Shown here piece after piece: positions 35,334-44,739 of a stretch of 64,000 nt of DNA (its first letter is position 1; each line of letters begins with the position of its first letter). The stretch is from CALMFG01 sp963666035 (lineage in GTDB: Bacteria > Bacillota > Clostridia > Christensenellales > CALMFG01): positions 186,001 to 250,000 of the forward strand of contig CAXXJI010000004.1 in assembly GCA_963666035.2 (NCBI GenBank). Reading direction: 5' to 3'. Under the pieces are notes generated by a model, which was not told the origin of the DNA, ran no database searches, and saw only the letters and a list, made by a program, of their open reading frames with translations. The translations under genes and the position numbers were made by a program.

Positions 35334-35843
35334 ATGGATGAGAAGAGAAACACATTAAGGCAAATTGTTCTGGCAGGAATCTTTGCGGCGCTGGTTTTTG
35401 TCATCACTTTTTTTGTAAAAATACCGGTCCCACAGATTTCAAGAGGAGCGTATATAAACCTTGGCGATACAGCTATTTATATCGTCGCTTCATTAATTAA
35501 TCCCGTATATGCGATGTTTGCGGCGGGCTTCGGTTCGGCATTGGCCGATGTAGCCTACGGCGGCGGCATCTATATCCCGGCGACACTGGTCATCAAAGGA
35601 CTTATGGGATTTGTCGCGGCCCATATCGCGAAGCATGGCAATTTTGCCGTATATATCATTTCGTGTTTGGCGGCGGGCCTCATCATGGTGGTCGGTTACG
35701 GATTATTCGAAGCGGCGGCGTTCGGCATCGCTGTGGCGATTGCATCTGTAACGTACAATCTTTTGCAGTTCGCAGGCGGCGTCATTCTGGCATTACCGTT
35801 CTATGCGGTTTTGCCGAGGATCAAGAAAGCCGGGAAACTATAG
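35334..35843 (+). CDS. ECF transporter S component (substrate-binding membrane protein)
   Basis: 169 residues, nearly all hydrophobic, with about five or six membrane helices. The pattern RGAYINLGDTAIYIVASLINPVYAMFAAGFGSALADV followed by GIYIPATLVIKGLMGF is characteristic of ECF S components of the COG4720 type (possible substrates include pyridoxine- and thiamine-related vitamins). The energising EcfA and EcfT genes are not nearby, so it should use a shared module. It starts at an ATG behind AAGGAGAAG and lies 31 nt before mutS. Confidence 0.8.
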   Translation: MDEKRNTLRQIVLAGIFAALVFVITFFVKIPVPQISRGAYINLGDTAIYIVASLINPVYAMFAAGFGSALADVAYGGGIYIPATLVIKGLMGFVAAHIAKHGNFAVYIISCLAAGLIMVVGYGLFEAAAFGIAVAIASVTYNLLQFAGGVILALPFYAVLPRIKKAGKL

Positions 35844-35874
35844 AAATTTATTTCTTCTTCAATAAAGGATAGCA

Positions 35875-38487
35875 ATGGATATCAAAAACATCGAAAATAT
35901 ATCGCCCATGATGCGCCAATACCTTGAGCTTAAAAACAAACATAAGGACTGCATCGTCTTCTTTCGTCTCGGCGATTTTTATGAGATGTTTTTTGATGAT
36001 GCGCTGTTGGCTTCAAAAGAGCTTGAGATTGCGCTGACCGGACGGGACTGCGGGCTGGAAAAACGCGCGCCGATGTGCGGTGTGCCCTTTCACTCGGCCG
36101 ATCGATACATTGATAAGCTGATTAACAAGGGCTATAAAGTGGCGGTCTGCGAGCAGATGCAGGAGCCGGGACCGGGCATCAAACTGGTGGAGCGGGATGT
36201 GGTGCGCATCATCACGCCGGGTACCATGACCGAAAACGCCAGTCTGAACGAGAAGGAAAACAACTATATTCTTTCTTTATACTTTCAGGACAACCGCTTT
36301 GGTTTTGCTTACTCGGATGTATCTACCGGCGCGTTTTATATCGGCGAAAACGATTTGGACGCATCGCGCTGTACCCTGATGGATGAACTGCATCGGATTA
36401 ATCCGAATGAAGTGATACTCAATACGGCAGAAGAAAAGTTTATGCCGATCATTCAAGATTTCTTTAAGAATAAATCGCCTTTGGTTGGCATTTATCCGGA
36501 TTGGGCATACGAACCCGAATTTTCCAAAACAGCGGTTTTGCGCCATTTTAAGGTCAAATCACTGGATGCGCTGGACGCGCACGGACTGAGTTTGGCGGTC
36601 TCAGCGGCGGGCGGGCTTTTGGAGTACTTAAAAGAGACCCAAAAGATTTCTTTGGCACAGATCAACCGATTAAGTATCAATCAAAACAAGGCCTATATGT
36701 TTTTGGATATGTCCACGCGCAGGAATCTGGAGCTGACGCAGACCATTCGGGACGGTAGTGAAAAAGGATCGCTTCTTTGGGTGCTGGACAAGACCAAAAC
36801 CGCCATGGGTGCGCGCATGCTGAAAGAATGGATCGGGCAGCCTTTGCAGAACGTCTCGGACATCAACGGACGTCTGGATGGCGTGGAAGCTTTTTTTGAA
36901 GATGCGATGCTGCGCGAGCGTGTGCGAGAAGAATTGACCCATGTTTACGATCTGGAGCGCCTGGCCACTCGTATTGCCTATGGCACGATCGACCCAAAAT
37001 CCTGCATATCCTTAAAAAAATCCATCGAAAATATTCCAGCAGTCAAAGCGACGCTTGAAAAAAACGATTGTAATACCCTAAAGAATATCAATGAGAAAAT
37101 CGACGATTTATCAGATTTGTTTGTCTTGCTCAATTCAGCCGTGATGGATGAACCCGCGGTCACCATCAAGGACGGCGGCATCATCAAGGACGGCTATGAC
37201 AGCCAGGTGGACGAATACCGCAACGCGATTCAAAACGGTGAGGATTGGATTGCCGAAATTGAGGAAAAAGAGCGGCAAGCGACCGGTATTAAAAATCTTA
37301 AAATCGGTTATAACAAGATTTTTGGCTATTATATAGAAGTGACTAAATCCTATCTCGAAATGGTGCCTTACCGCTACGCCAGAAAACAGACGCTGGCGGC
37401 ATGCGAACGCTTTATTACGCCTGAACTTAAGGATGTTGAGACTAAAAAGCTCTCGGCCGCTGAAAAGTGTGATAAACGTGAATATGAGTTGTTTGTTGCT
37501 CTTCGCGAAGAGATTATGGCTTATATCGCGCGCATACAAACTACGGCCAAGGCGGTAGCCGAGATTGATGTCTTACAATCCTTGGCGCTGACGGCGCTTG
37601 AAAACCGGTTTACACGCCCACAGTTTACTTCTGACGGCGAGATTGAGATAATCGAAGGGCGTCATCCGGTCGTCGAAAAGATCATTAAAGACACGTTTGT
37701 CTCCAACGATACGCATTTGGACACAAAAGACAATCGAACCTTGATTATCACCGGGCCGAATATGGCGGGAAAATCCACATATATGCGGCAGGTAGGATTA
37801 ATCATCCTGATGGCGCATATCGGCGCGTTTGTGCCCGCAAAAAGCCTTAAAACTGGCTTAGTTGACCGCATATTCACGCGTGTCGGTGCGATGGATGATT
37901 TGTCTTCCGGCCAATCAACCTTTATGGTGGAGATGAACGAAGTCAGCAATATTTTACGAAACGCAACCCAGCAAAGTCTCTTAATTTTAGACGAAATAGG
38001 GCGGGGTACATCCACGCTGGACGGGCTATCCATCGCATGGGCCGTGACCGAGCATGTCAATAATCTTGAAATATTGGGCGCTAAAACCATGTTCGCGACG
38101 CACTATCACGAACTCACTGAATTGGAACAGCGTTTGGAAGGGGTAAAGAACTACCGCGTCACTGTTAAGGAATTTGAGGACACGGTGATTTTCCTGCACA
38201 AAATTGAACGCGGCGGTACAGACCGCTCATTCGGTATTGAGGTGGCCAAGCTGGCGGGGCTTCCCGGCAAGGTGGTGGGCCGAGCAAAAAATATTTTAGA
38301 AGCGCTTTCCAAAACGCATGTACTGGGACAGGATATGTCCAAAATTCATGATACGGTCAATACTGCGCCTGATGTTGATTACGCGGCGCAGAGTGTCGTT
38401 GATGCGCTGAAAAGCATCGATATGGATGAATTAACGCCGAAACAGGCGCTGGACAAGCTATTTGAGCTGAAAGGTAAACTAGATTAA
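35875..38487 (+). CDS. mutS: DNA mismatch repair protein MutS
   Basis: 870 residues. It recognises mismatches. The N-terminal mismatch-binding domain opens with PMMRQYLELKNKHKDCIVFFRLGDFYEMF and contains the F-x-E motif within it. The C-terminal ATPase has Walker A GPNMAGKST (about 625-633), LLILDEIGRGTSTLDG and ATHYHELTELE. The start codon follows AAAGGATAGCA. mutL begins 10 nt downstream. Confidence 0.97.
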   Translation: MDIKNIENISPMMRQYLELKNKHKDCIVFFRLGDFYEMFFDDALLASKELEIALTGRDCGLEKRAPMCGVPFHSADRYIDKLINKGYKVAVCEQMQEPGPGIKLVERDVVRIITPGTMTENASLNEKENNYILSLYFQDNRFGFAYSDVSTGAFYIGENDLDASRCTLMDELHRINPNEVILNTAEEKFMPIIQDFFKNKSPLVGIYPDWAYEPEFSKTAVLRHFKVKSLDALDAHGLSLAVSAAGGLLEYLKETQKISLAQINRLSINQNKAYMFLDMSTRRNLELTQTIRDGSEKGSLLWVLDKTKTAMGARMLKEWIGQPLQNVSDINGRLDGVEAFFEDAMLRERVREELTHVYDLERLATRIAYGTIDPKSCISLKKSIENIPAVKATLEKNDCNTLKNINEKIDDLSDLFVLLNSAVMDEPAVTIKDGGIIKDGYDSQVDEYRNAIQNGEDWIAEIEEKERQATGIKNLKIGYNKIFGYYIEVTKSYLEMVPYRYARKQTLAACERFITPELKDVETKKLSAAEKCDKREYELFVALREEIMAYIARIQTTAKAVAEIDVLQSLALTALENRFTRPQFTSDGEIEIIEGRHPVVEKIIKDTFVSNDTHLDTKDNRTLIITGPNMAGKSTYMRQVGLIILMAHIGAFVPAKSLKTGLVDRIFTRVGAMDDLSSGQSTFMVEMNEVSNILRNATQQSLLILDEIGRGTSTLDGLSIAWAVTEHVNNLEILGAKTMFATHYHELTELEQRLEGVKNYRVTVKEFEDTVIFLHKIERGGTDRSFGIEVAKLAGLPGKVVGRAKNILEALSKTHVLGQDMSKIHDTVNTAPDVDYAAQSVVDALKSIDMDELTPKQALDKLFELKGKLD

Positions 38488-38497
38488 AGGGAGTATC

Positions 38498-40352
38498 ATG
38501 GGCAAAATCAAACTGCTCGATCAATATTTAATCGATCGCATCGCGGCCGGAGAAGTGGTACAGCGGCCGTTTAATGTGGTCAAAGAGCTGATGGAAAACA
38601 GTATTGACGCGGGTGCAACGGGCAATCACCGTGGAGATTGAAGACGGGGGCGTCAAAAAAGTGCGCGTGACCGATAACGGCAGCGGTATGAGCCAGGATG
38701 ATGCCGTATTGGCCATCAAACGCCATGCCACGTCTAAAATCAGCGAATTTGACGACTTAAATGCCATCGGAACGCTGGGTTTTCGCGGAGAAGCGCTTTC
38801 GGCCATCTCGGCAGTCTCGCAGGTGGAATTAACCACCAAAACCGGAGATGAGGATATCGGCATTAAGCTGATTGTCAACGGCGGTGTTTTACAGCAAAAA
38901 ACCTATATCGGCACAGCGGACGGCACCACCGTCATGGTTCAGAATCTTTTTTATAATACACCAGCGCGGCTGAAATTTTTAAAGTCGCACGGCAGTGAAG
39001 GCGCCGCGATCACCGATATCGTGTCGCGTTTTATGCTCGCCTATCCAAGTGTCGCCATCCAATACATCAATAACGATAAAACCATCATGCAAAGTTTCGG
39101 CGATGGTAAGCTGGCTTCGTCGGCAGCGGCAGTTTACGGCGCGGATATCGCTGAAAAAACCATTCCTGTCAATTATAAAAATGAAGATATCACCGTGTCC
39201 GGACTTTTGGGTTTGCCTCAGTTTGCGTTTAAGAATCGAAAAATGCAGTCGCTTTTCATCAACGGACGATATGTATTGAGTGATGCAATGACGCATGTCA
39301 TCGCCAAAGCCTACGATACCTGGCTGGTACCCGGTTTGTTTCCGTTCTATGTGCTCAGCGTCAGCATGCCGTTTGACGAAACCGATGTCAATATTCACCC
39401 CAACAAACTTGAAGTTAAATTTAAAAACGAGACGATGCTGACGCAAGCGTTAGAGGAAGCGGTAACGTTTGCGCTAAGTTCTTTAGGCACTTTGCCCAAA
39501 ATCACGTTTTCGCAAAAACCAGAGGAAAAACAGCAAACCATACAGCAAGTTTTTGAACCTTTAAAAACATCTTCTGAAGTGCAAAAAAGTGAAATATCCT
39601 CGTCTGATTTTGATGATATTTTTGGATTTCCAGCAGAAAAAAAACCTTTTGTGGCTTCATCGGGCGATTTGGACCAAGCGGTCTTTTCGGAAGAAACTGA
39701 AGCCTTTTCAATTGGTTATATACAATCAAAGCCTGCGGGAAAGCCGCAAGAGAACCCCAGCAAAGAAGAAGTCATGACTATTGCACCGGACATGAGATTG
39801 ATCGGGGCATTTAAGAACGCGTATCTTTTGGTTGAATTGGATGATCTGCTTTTGTTGATCGATCAGCATGCAGCCCATGAGCGTATTATATTTGATCGGT
39901 TACTAAGAAATTACAATGCCCGTACGCCACGGTCACAGATGCTGCTGATGGCTGAAACACTGAAAATATCGGCTGAGGAGTATGAGCTTTTAAAAGACAA
40001 CCGTCAAACGCTGTTGGATTTTGGTTTTGCTTTTGAACTTGCGGAAGATTTGACCGTGCGTTTTTCTGCTGTACCGAGCGACTTGACCGATCTATCGCTG
40101 GATTCTGTTTTAGATGATATCTATACCGCGTTTGGAGAAAACAAAGGCACGCAAAAACAAATTGAAGCGCTGATTATGAAATCCTGTAAAAGCGCTGTCA
40201 AAGCGGGCAACGTGCTTGCGTTCGAGGAAGCAAAACATCTTGTTAATATCTTTTTGCAAGACGGGCATATCCCAGCCTGTCCGCACGGCAGACCCATTAT
40301 CGCTGTTTTGACCCAAAAAGAACTGGAAAAAGCGTTTCGAAGGACGGTATAG
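38498..40352 (+). CDS. mutL: DNA mismatch repair protein MutL, frameshifted near the N-terminus
   Basis: MutL couples MutS to the repair machinery. The first frame from ATG 38498 encodes IKLLDQYLIDRIAAGEVVQRP and ELMENSIDAGAT, the GHKL ATPase opening. The second frame continues with ITVEIEDGG, VTDNGSGM and GFRGEAL. Removing one G from GGG at 38620-38622 gives DAGATAITVEIEDGG, the same spacing as E. coli MutL. The restored protein has about 617 residues. The C-terminal dimerisation domain contains LLIDQHAAHERI, whose DQHAxxER is the endonuclease motif, plus ACPHGRPI. A sequencing insertion is likely; a real mutation would make a mutator strain. Confidence 0.93.
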
Positions 40353-40358
40353 GCTCAA

Positions 40359-41261
40359 ATGGATAAAGTGATCGCTATTTTGGGGCCGACCGCCAGCGGG
40401 AAATCGGACGCGGCGATGCAGCTGGCTGAATATCTCAATACCGAATTGATCTCAGCGGATTCCGCACAGGTCTATCGCGGTATGGACATCGGTACGGCTA
40501 AACCATCGATTGAAGAACAAAAACGCGTCAAACACCATATGATTGATATCGTGGATGTCGATGAATCCTTCACCGTAGCGGATTTTCAACAGCAGGCCTT
40601 TAAAACAATTGATAGTTTACATAATTTTAATATGTCGCCTATTGTTGCGGGCGGTACGGGTCTGTACATTAACGCATTGGTCTATCAACTGGATTTCACT
40701 CAAACGCAATCGGATCAAGATTTTCGGGATAAGATGGACGAAGAAATTGCAACAAAAGGTCTTCTATATCTATACGAAAAACTACAAAAAAAAGATCCGA
40801 AGGCGGCGGCCAGAATTCATCCCAACGATGAAAAGCGCATTATCCGTGCGCTGGAAATTGTTGAACACGAAGGCGGGGGAGAGCGATCATATGATTTTTT
40901 AGTTCCCAGGGCGGATTATGATTTTCGTCTTTTTGGGTTTAACTATCCGAGAGATATTCTTTATGATCGTATCAACCGTCGCGTTGATACAATGATTGAA
41001 AAAGGATTGATCGGTGAGGTCACCACACTGTATGAAAAATACGGTGATTCACCTATGGCACTAAAGGCAATCGGCTATAAAGAAATCATCGATTACTTAA
41101 AAAGCGATATTGACAAAGATGAGGCGATACGGCTGATTAAACGAAATTCACGCCATTTTGCCAAGCGGCAGATCACATGGTTTAAACGGGATAATCGCAT
41201 CGTGTGGCTGAATCCGATGGAAAAAAACAGTTTAAAAAACTTGATTTCTGGTATAGAATAA
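40359..41261 (+). CDS. miaA: tRNA dimethylallyltransferase
   Basis: 300 residues. It adds a dimethylallyl group to A37 of tRNAs reading U-starting codons. The P-loop GPTASGKSDAAM begins at residue 8; ISADSAQVYRGMDIGTAKP and VAGGTGLYINAL are signature blocks. The substrate i6A is used by MiaB, encoded at 48434-49765. It follows mutL after 6 nt, and hfq follows. Confidence 0.96.
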   Translation: MDKVIAILGPTASGKSDAAMQLAEYLNTELISADSAQVYRGMDIGTAKPSIEEQKRVKHHMIDIVDVDESFTVADFQQQAFKTIDSLHNFNMSPIVAGGTGLYINALVYQLDFTQTQSDQDFRDKMDEEIATKGLLYLYEKLQKKDPKAAARIHPNDEKRIIRALEIVEHEGGGERSYDFLVPRADYDFRLFGFNYPRDILYDRINRRVDTMIEKGLIGEVTTLYEKYGDSPMALKAIGYKEIIDYLKSDIDKDEAIRLIKRNSRHFAKRQITWFKRDNRIVWLNPMEKNSLKNLISGIE

Positions 41262-41290
41262 GGATAATAAGAATAAGGCGGTTAATGGTC

Positions 41291-41527
41291 ATGCAAAAAA
41301 CCGGGGTCAATCTTCAGGATGTTTTTTTAAACCAGATTAGAAAAGATGCAACAATGGTTACCATTCATTTGTGCAACGGCTTTCAGATTAAAGGGCTTGT
41401 CAAGGGTTTTGACAATTTCGTCATACTGATCGATACCGAAGGCAAACAGATGATGGTCTATAAACATGCGGTTTCCACCATCACACCGCAAAAAATGGTG
41501 AATTTCAATATTCAGGCAAGCGAATAG
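41291..41527 (+). CDS. hfq: RNA-binding protein Hfq
   Basis: About 79 residues. Sm-like hexameric RNA chaperone. VNLQDVFLNQIRKDATMVTIHLCNGFQIKGLVKGFDNF and the Sm2 block VYKHAVSTI are diagnostic. The frame stays open upstream into miaA. The ATG at 41291 (or 41285) behind AAGGCGG gives the normal length. The miaA-hfq order is widespread. Confidence 0.93.
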   Translation: MQKTGVNLQDVFLNQIRKDATMVTIHLCNGFQIKGLVKGFDNFVILIDTEGKQMMVYKHAVSTITPQKMVNFNIQASE

Positions 41528-41530
41528 ACG

Positions 41531-42808
41531 ATGATAGACCACCAAAAGCTGGCGGACACGCTGGGCGTAACCCCGAAGGTTGTGGATTTGGTTTTATCGG
41601 CCGAAGCGGATATCGTAGAAGTGTTTAAGCGTTTCGATGAAATATCCAAGCAGAATCAAGCCAAAGTGCTGAGTGCTTTTCGTGAAGAACGCATCGCCGC
41701 GGCACACTTTAATCCCACGACCGGTTATGGATATTCGGATTTGGGCAGAGAAAAGCTCTTTGCTCTTTTTGCGCATGTATTTCATGGCCAAAGATCGCTC
41801 GTCAGTCCGCATCTGCTCTCGGGTACCCATACCATCTATCTGATGCTTAAAGCACTGTTAAAGCCGGGAGAAACGATGCTGTCGGTGGCGGGGGTGCCAT
41901 ACGACACGCTGGCTACGGCGATCGGTTTGACCGACAAAGTCAAAAAAAATACGCTGATCGATAATGGTATCCATTATCAGCAAATTGAGCTGACCGAACA
42001 AAATGCAATTGATTTTAACGCCACGGAAAAAGCGATACAAACCTTTCAGCCTAAGATTGTCTATATTCAGCGCTCGCGCGGATACGCCTGGCGTCCGTCC
42101 GTATCCATTGAAACCATTCGAAAAATCGTTAGAATTGCTAAAAGCCTTGCGCCGAACTGCATTGTCGCCTGTGATAACTGCTATGGCGAGTTCTGCGAAA
42201 CTGCCGAGCCGCTGGAAGCGGGTGCGGATATCATCGCGGGGTCACTGATTAAAAATCCCGGCGGGGGATTGGCGCCGAACGGGGGATATATCTCCGGAAA
42301 CGCGGAGTTGATTACAGAAATTGAAGCGCAATTCACTGCGCCCGGTATCGGAGCGGAAGTCGGTTCATACGCGGGGTCCTATCTACCATTCTTCCAAGGC
42401 CTATTTTTAGCGCCCAAAACAGTAGCCGAAAGCCTGAAAGGCGCGGCGCTGACGGCTCAAGTCATGTCGCAATTAGGCTATGCCGTGCTACCGAGCGCGG
42501 ACGCGGACCGAACCGACATCACTCAGTCCATCAAACTGAACACCGAAGACGAGCTGATCGCCTTTATTCAAGGCGTGCAGAAAGGCTCGCCGGTAGATGC
42601 ATTTGTTCTGCCCGTGCCCTGGGACATGCCGGGGTACGAACACCCTGTGATCATGGCGGCAGGGACCTTTATGCAGGGGGCTTCATTGGAGCTGTCGGCC
42701 GATGCACCTATTAAAAAACCCTGCATCGCGTACATGCAGGGCGGTTTGACCTTTGAAGCGCACCAGTTCGGCCTGATACACGCCATTAACAATATGAATA
42801 TCCTATAA
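41531..42808 (+). CDS. Methionine gamma-lyase family PLP protein (YnbB-type, 'aluminum resistance protein')
   Basis: 425 residues. A PLP-dependent fold type I enzyme; SLIKNPGGGLAPNGGYISG holds the likely PLP lysine. YIQRSRGYAWRPSVSIETI and RLVSPHLLSGTHTI-like blocks match the YnbB family, often annotated methionine gamma-lyase or aluminum resistance protein. The true reaction is not established. It starts 3 nt after hfq and its stop overlaps the convergent lexA end by 6 nt. The miaA-hfq-ynbB order is conserved in Firmicutes. Confidence 0.88.
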   Translation: MIDHQKLADTLGVTPKVVDLVLSAEADIVEVFKRFDEISKQNQAKVLSAFREERIAAAHFNPTTGYGYSDLGREKLFALFAHVFHGQRSLVSPHLLSGTHTIYLMLKALLKPGETMLSVAGVPYDTLATAIGLTDKVKKNTLIDNGIHYQQIELTEQNAIDFNATEKAIQTFQPKIVYIQRSRGYAWRPSVSIETIRKIVRIAKSLAPNCIVACDNCYGEFCETAEPLEAGADIIAGSLIKNPGGGLAPNGGYISGNAELITEIEAQFTAPGIGAEVGSYAGSYLPFFQGLFLAPKTVAESLKGAALTAQVMSQLGYAVLPSADADRTDITQSIKLNTEDELIAFIQGVQKGSPVDAFVLPVPWDMPGYEHPVIMAAGTFMQGASLELSADAPIKKPCIAYMQGGLTFEAHQFGLIHAINNMNIL

Positions 42809-43435
42809 AATTCTGAATACACCGATCACTTTGCCTAAAATATTAACCTCGCGCACCAGAATCGGCTCATAAGCGTCGTTTTCGGGCTGCAGGCGAATAT
42901 GGTCGTCGTCAATATAGAAGGTTTTGACGGTCGCCTCGTCCTCGATCAGCGCCACAACAATATCGCCGTTCTGCGCCCAGTTTTGTTTTCGAACGATAAT
43001 TTTGTCACCGTTTAAGATGCCCGCTCCGATCATGCTCTCGCCTTTGACGTTTAAGACAAAGCTCTCTTCGTGCGTGGCGATGGAGCGGGGGAGGGTTAAG
43101 TATTCTTCAATGTTTTCGTGCGCCAATATCGGAACACCGGCCGTTACATCGCCCACAACTGGTATTGAAACCATATCCGCGTCCAAATCGCGTCTCGGGT
43201 CAATGCTGCGAATGTTTTCCGTTTCGTCTACAATCGAAATCGCGCGGGATTTGGATTCGTCGCGATGAATCAAACCTCGTTTTTCCAGCCGTTGAAGGTA
43301 TCCATGCACGGTGGAAGTGGAGGAAAGCCCCGCGGCCTCGCCGATTTCACGAACCGAAGGGGGATAGTTGTTCTCATCAATATAATTGACGATGAATTTG
43401 TAAATATTTTTTTGCTTATCACTCATTTTTTCCAT
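42803..43435 (-). CDS. lexA: LexA repressor
   Basis: 210 residues. SOS repressor and self-cleaving protease. An N-terminal winged helix (PPSVREIGEAAGLSSTSTVHGYLQRLEKRGLI) precedes the cleavage site A99-G100 in GDVTAGVP. The catalytic S134 lies in KGESMIGAGILNGD and K171 in EATVKTF. Its promoter carries a perfect Firmicute SOS box, so it represses itself. Confidence 0.97.
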   Translation of the reverse strand: MEKMSDKQKNIYKFIVNYIDENNYPPSVREIGEAAGLSSTSTVHGYLQRLEKRGLIHRDESKSRAISIVDETENIRSIDPRRDLDADMVSIPVVGDVTAGVPILAHENIEEYLTLPRSIATHEESFVLNVKGESMIGAGILNGDKIIVRKQNWAQNGDIVVALIEDEATVKTFYIDDDHIRLQPENDAYEPILVREVNILGKVIGVFRIL

Positions 43436-43464
43436 AAAATCACCACAATTCTTTCTATGGCAAG

Positions 43465-43505
43465 ATTATAGCACATGTGTTCTCATCTTGTCAAACGTAT
43501 GTTCG
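43465..43505 (-). promoter_or_regulatory. lexA promoter with LexA operator(s)
   Basis: On the minus strand, -35 TTGACA (43489-43494) and -10 TATAAT (43465-43470) have an 18-nt spacer. The LexA box CGAACATACGTTTG (43492-43505) overlaps the -35. A weaker half-conserved box, GAACACATGTGC, lies inside the spacer. Confidence 0.88.
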
Positions 43506-43523
43506 TAAATTATAAAACTTTTT

Positions 43524-44564
43524 TTAATCGCGCAGTTTGACCGCATTTTTCACGCTTTTTCTGCGGTCATCAACGATTTTTGCGTAGTGCTTTCGTGTGG
43601 TATTCACGTCTTTATGACCCAAAACATCGGCTACCAGATAGATATCGCCGGTTTCCTGATACAGTGCCGTACCAAAGGTGGACCGCAGTTTGTGCGGTGA
43701 TATATTTTTCAGCGGCGCGGCTAAACGTGCGTATTTTTTCACCAGATTCTGTACAGATCTAACACCCAAGCGTTGTTTTTGCAGATTTAAGAACAGAGGT
43801 TCGTCCAAAGCGTATGACTTTTGGTTTTTACGCTCGTCCATGTAGCTTAACAGCGCTTTTTCAGCTTCTTCACCAAAGTAGAGGATCACTTGGTTTCCGC
43901 CTTTGCGGGTGGCTTTAAAACTGCCGTTAACAAAATCGATATCGCCGATATTAAGGCCAACCAGTTCGGATACGCGAACGCCCGTGGCCAAAAGAAAGGT
44001 AACCAGCGCCAAATCGCGTTTTTTGGTCAGTTCATGGTAAATCAGCTGCTTTTCCGTCAGACCGGTGCCTTGCTCAATCAAATCCAAAAGATCGGCCACT
44101 TCATTGGGCTCCAGCCGTACGATGGCTTTTTCGTGAATCTTTGGCATATCAATCAGCGCGCAAACATTTTTTTCCAATAGACCTTTCTTATAAAAGTACT
44201 TAAAAAAGCTTCTTAAGCTTGCAATTTTACGCGCTTTGCCGCGGGATGCGTTTTCGATCTCTTTATCGTCTTTAAAATAAAGGCCCAAGTATTCCACATA
44301 AACCTCAAAATCGGTTAAGTCAAGCTGTTTTAAATCATCAATTGTAATCTCTGTGGGCGTTTTACCGCCGATTTTAGAACACTCGGTCGATAAATAGTTA
44401 AAGAAAAGCCTTAAGTCGTAGGCGTAGTTTAGCCGCGTCAGCGCAGACGTGGTGGTTTCCACCGAACGAAAGAAATCTCGTGCAAACGGCGGCAATTCAT
44501 TAAATAACTCACGTAAACGTAAGGTGCGCTCATGGTCGATAGTTTTATAATAGCTTTCACTCAT
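43524..44564 (-). CDS. Xer-type tyrosine recombinase/integrase
   Basis: 346 residues. A SAM-like N-terminal DNA-binding domain is followed by the catalytic domain. The active-site residues are visible: R in ATGVRVSELVGL, K in ATRKGGNQ, H-x-x-R in SPHKLRSTFG, H in GHKDVNTT and the nucleophile Y in RKHYAKI. It may be a chromosome-dimer resolvase or a domesticated integrase; the position upstream of lexA is seen in other Clostridia. No integrated element lies beside it. A striking inverted repeat flanks its promoter. Confidence 0.85.
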   Translation of the reverse strand: MSESYYKTIDHERTLRLRELFNELPPFARDFFRSVETTTSALTRLNYAYDLRLFFNYLSTECSKIGGKTPTEITIDDLKQLDLTDFEVYVEYLGLYFKDDKEIENASRGKARKIASLRSFFKYFYKKGLLEKNVCALIDMPKIHEKAIVRLEPNEVADLLDLIEQGTGLTEKQLIYHELTKKRDLALVTFLLATGVRVSELVGLNIGDIDFVNGSFKATRKGGNQVILYFGEEAEKALLSYMDERKNQKSYALDEPLFLNLQKQRLGVRSVQNLVKKYARLAAPLKNISPHKLRSTFGTALYQETGDIYLVADVLGHKDVNTTRKHYAKIVDDRRKSVKNAVKLRD

Positions 44565-44599
44565 GTTTTTAAGCCTTTTGATATGTTTTTATAGCTATT

Positions 44600-44628
44600 A
44601 TTATAAGCTTATAGATCAAAATATACAA
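44600..44628 (-). promoter_or_regulatory. Promoter of the Xer-type recombinase gene
   Basis: On the minus strand, -35 TTGTAT (44623-44628) and -10 TATAAT (44600-44605), spacer 17 nt. The 12-6-12 inverted repeat ends 2 nt upstream of the -35 box. Confidence 0.65.
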
Positions 44629-44630
44629 TA

Positions 44631-44660
44631 CTATTCGTAAAACTTGTCTTTTACGAATAG
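44631..44660. repeat. Perfect 12-6-12 inverted repeat beside the recombinase promoter
   Basis: The arms CTATTCGTAAAA and TTTTACGAATAG are perfectly complementary around a 6-nt centre (CTTGTC). No T run follows. The geometry resembles both a Xer core site (11-6-11) and a dimeric repressor operator. The rest of the 44565-44739 gap is AT-rich without other recognised content. Confidence 0.75.
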
Positions 44661-44739
44661 ATAGATTTGTTTTTAGCCGGATATCAATTGATTTTGAGCG
44701 CACTTCTAGGTCTTATAAATTTGAACATATAAGTGCAGC

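Noticed and set aside
43165..43471. Open frames on the plus strand opposite lexA, and similar opposite-strand frames inside clpX, tig, purB, pnp and others
   Set aside because: They are antisense shadows without ribosome-binding sites or recognisable protein features.
44631..44660. The inverted repeat as the chromosomal dif site
   Set aside because: The geometry fits, but the arms and centre do not resemble the Firmicute dif consensus, and the position relative to the terminus is unknown. Kept only as an unexplained repeat.
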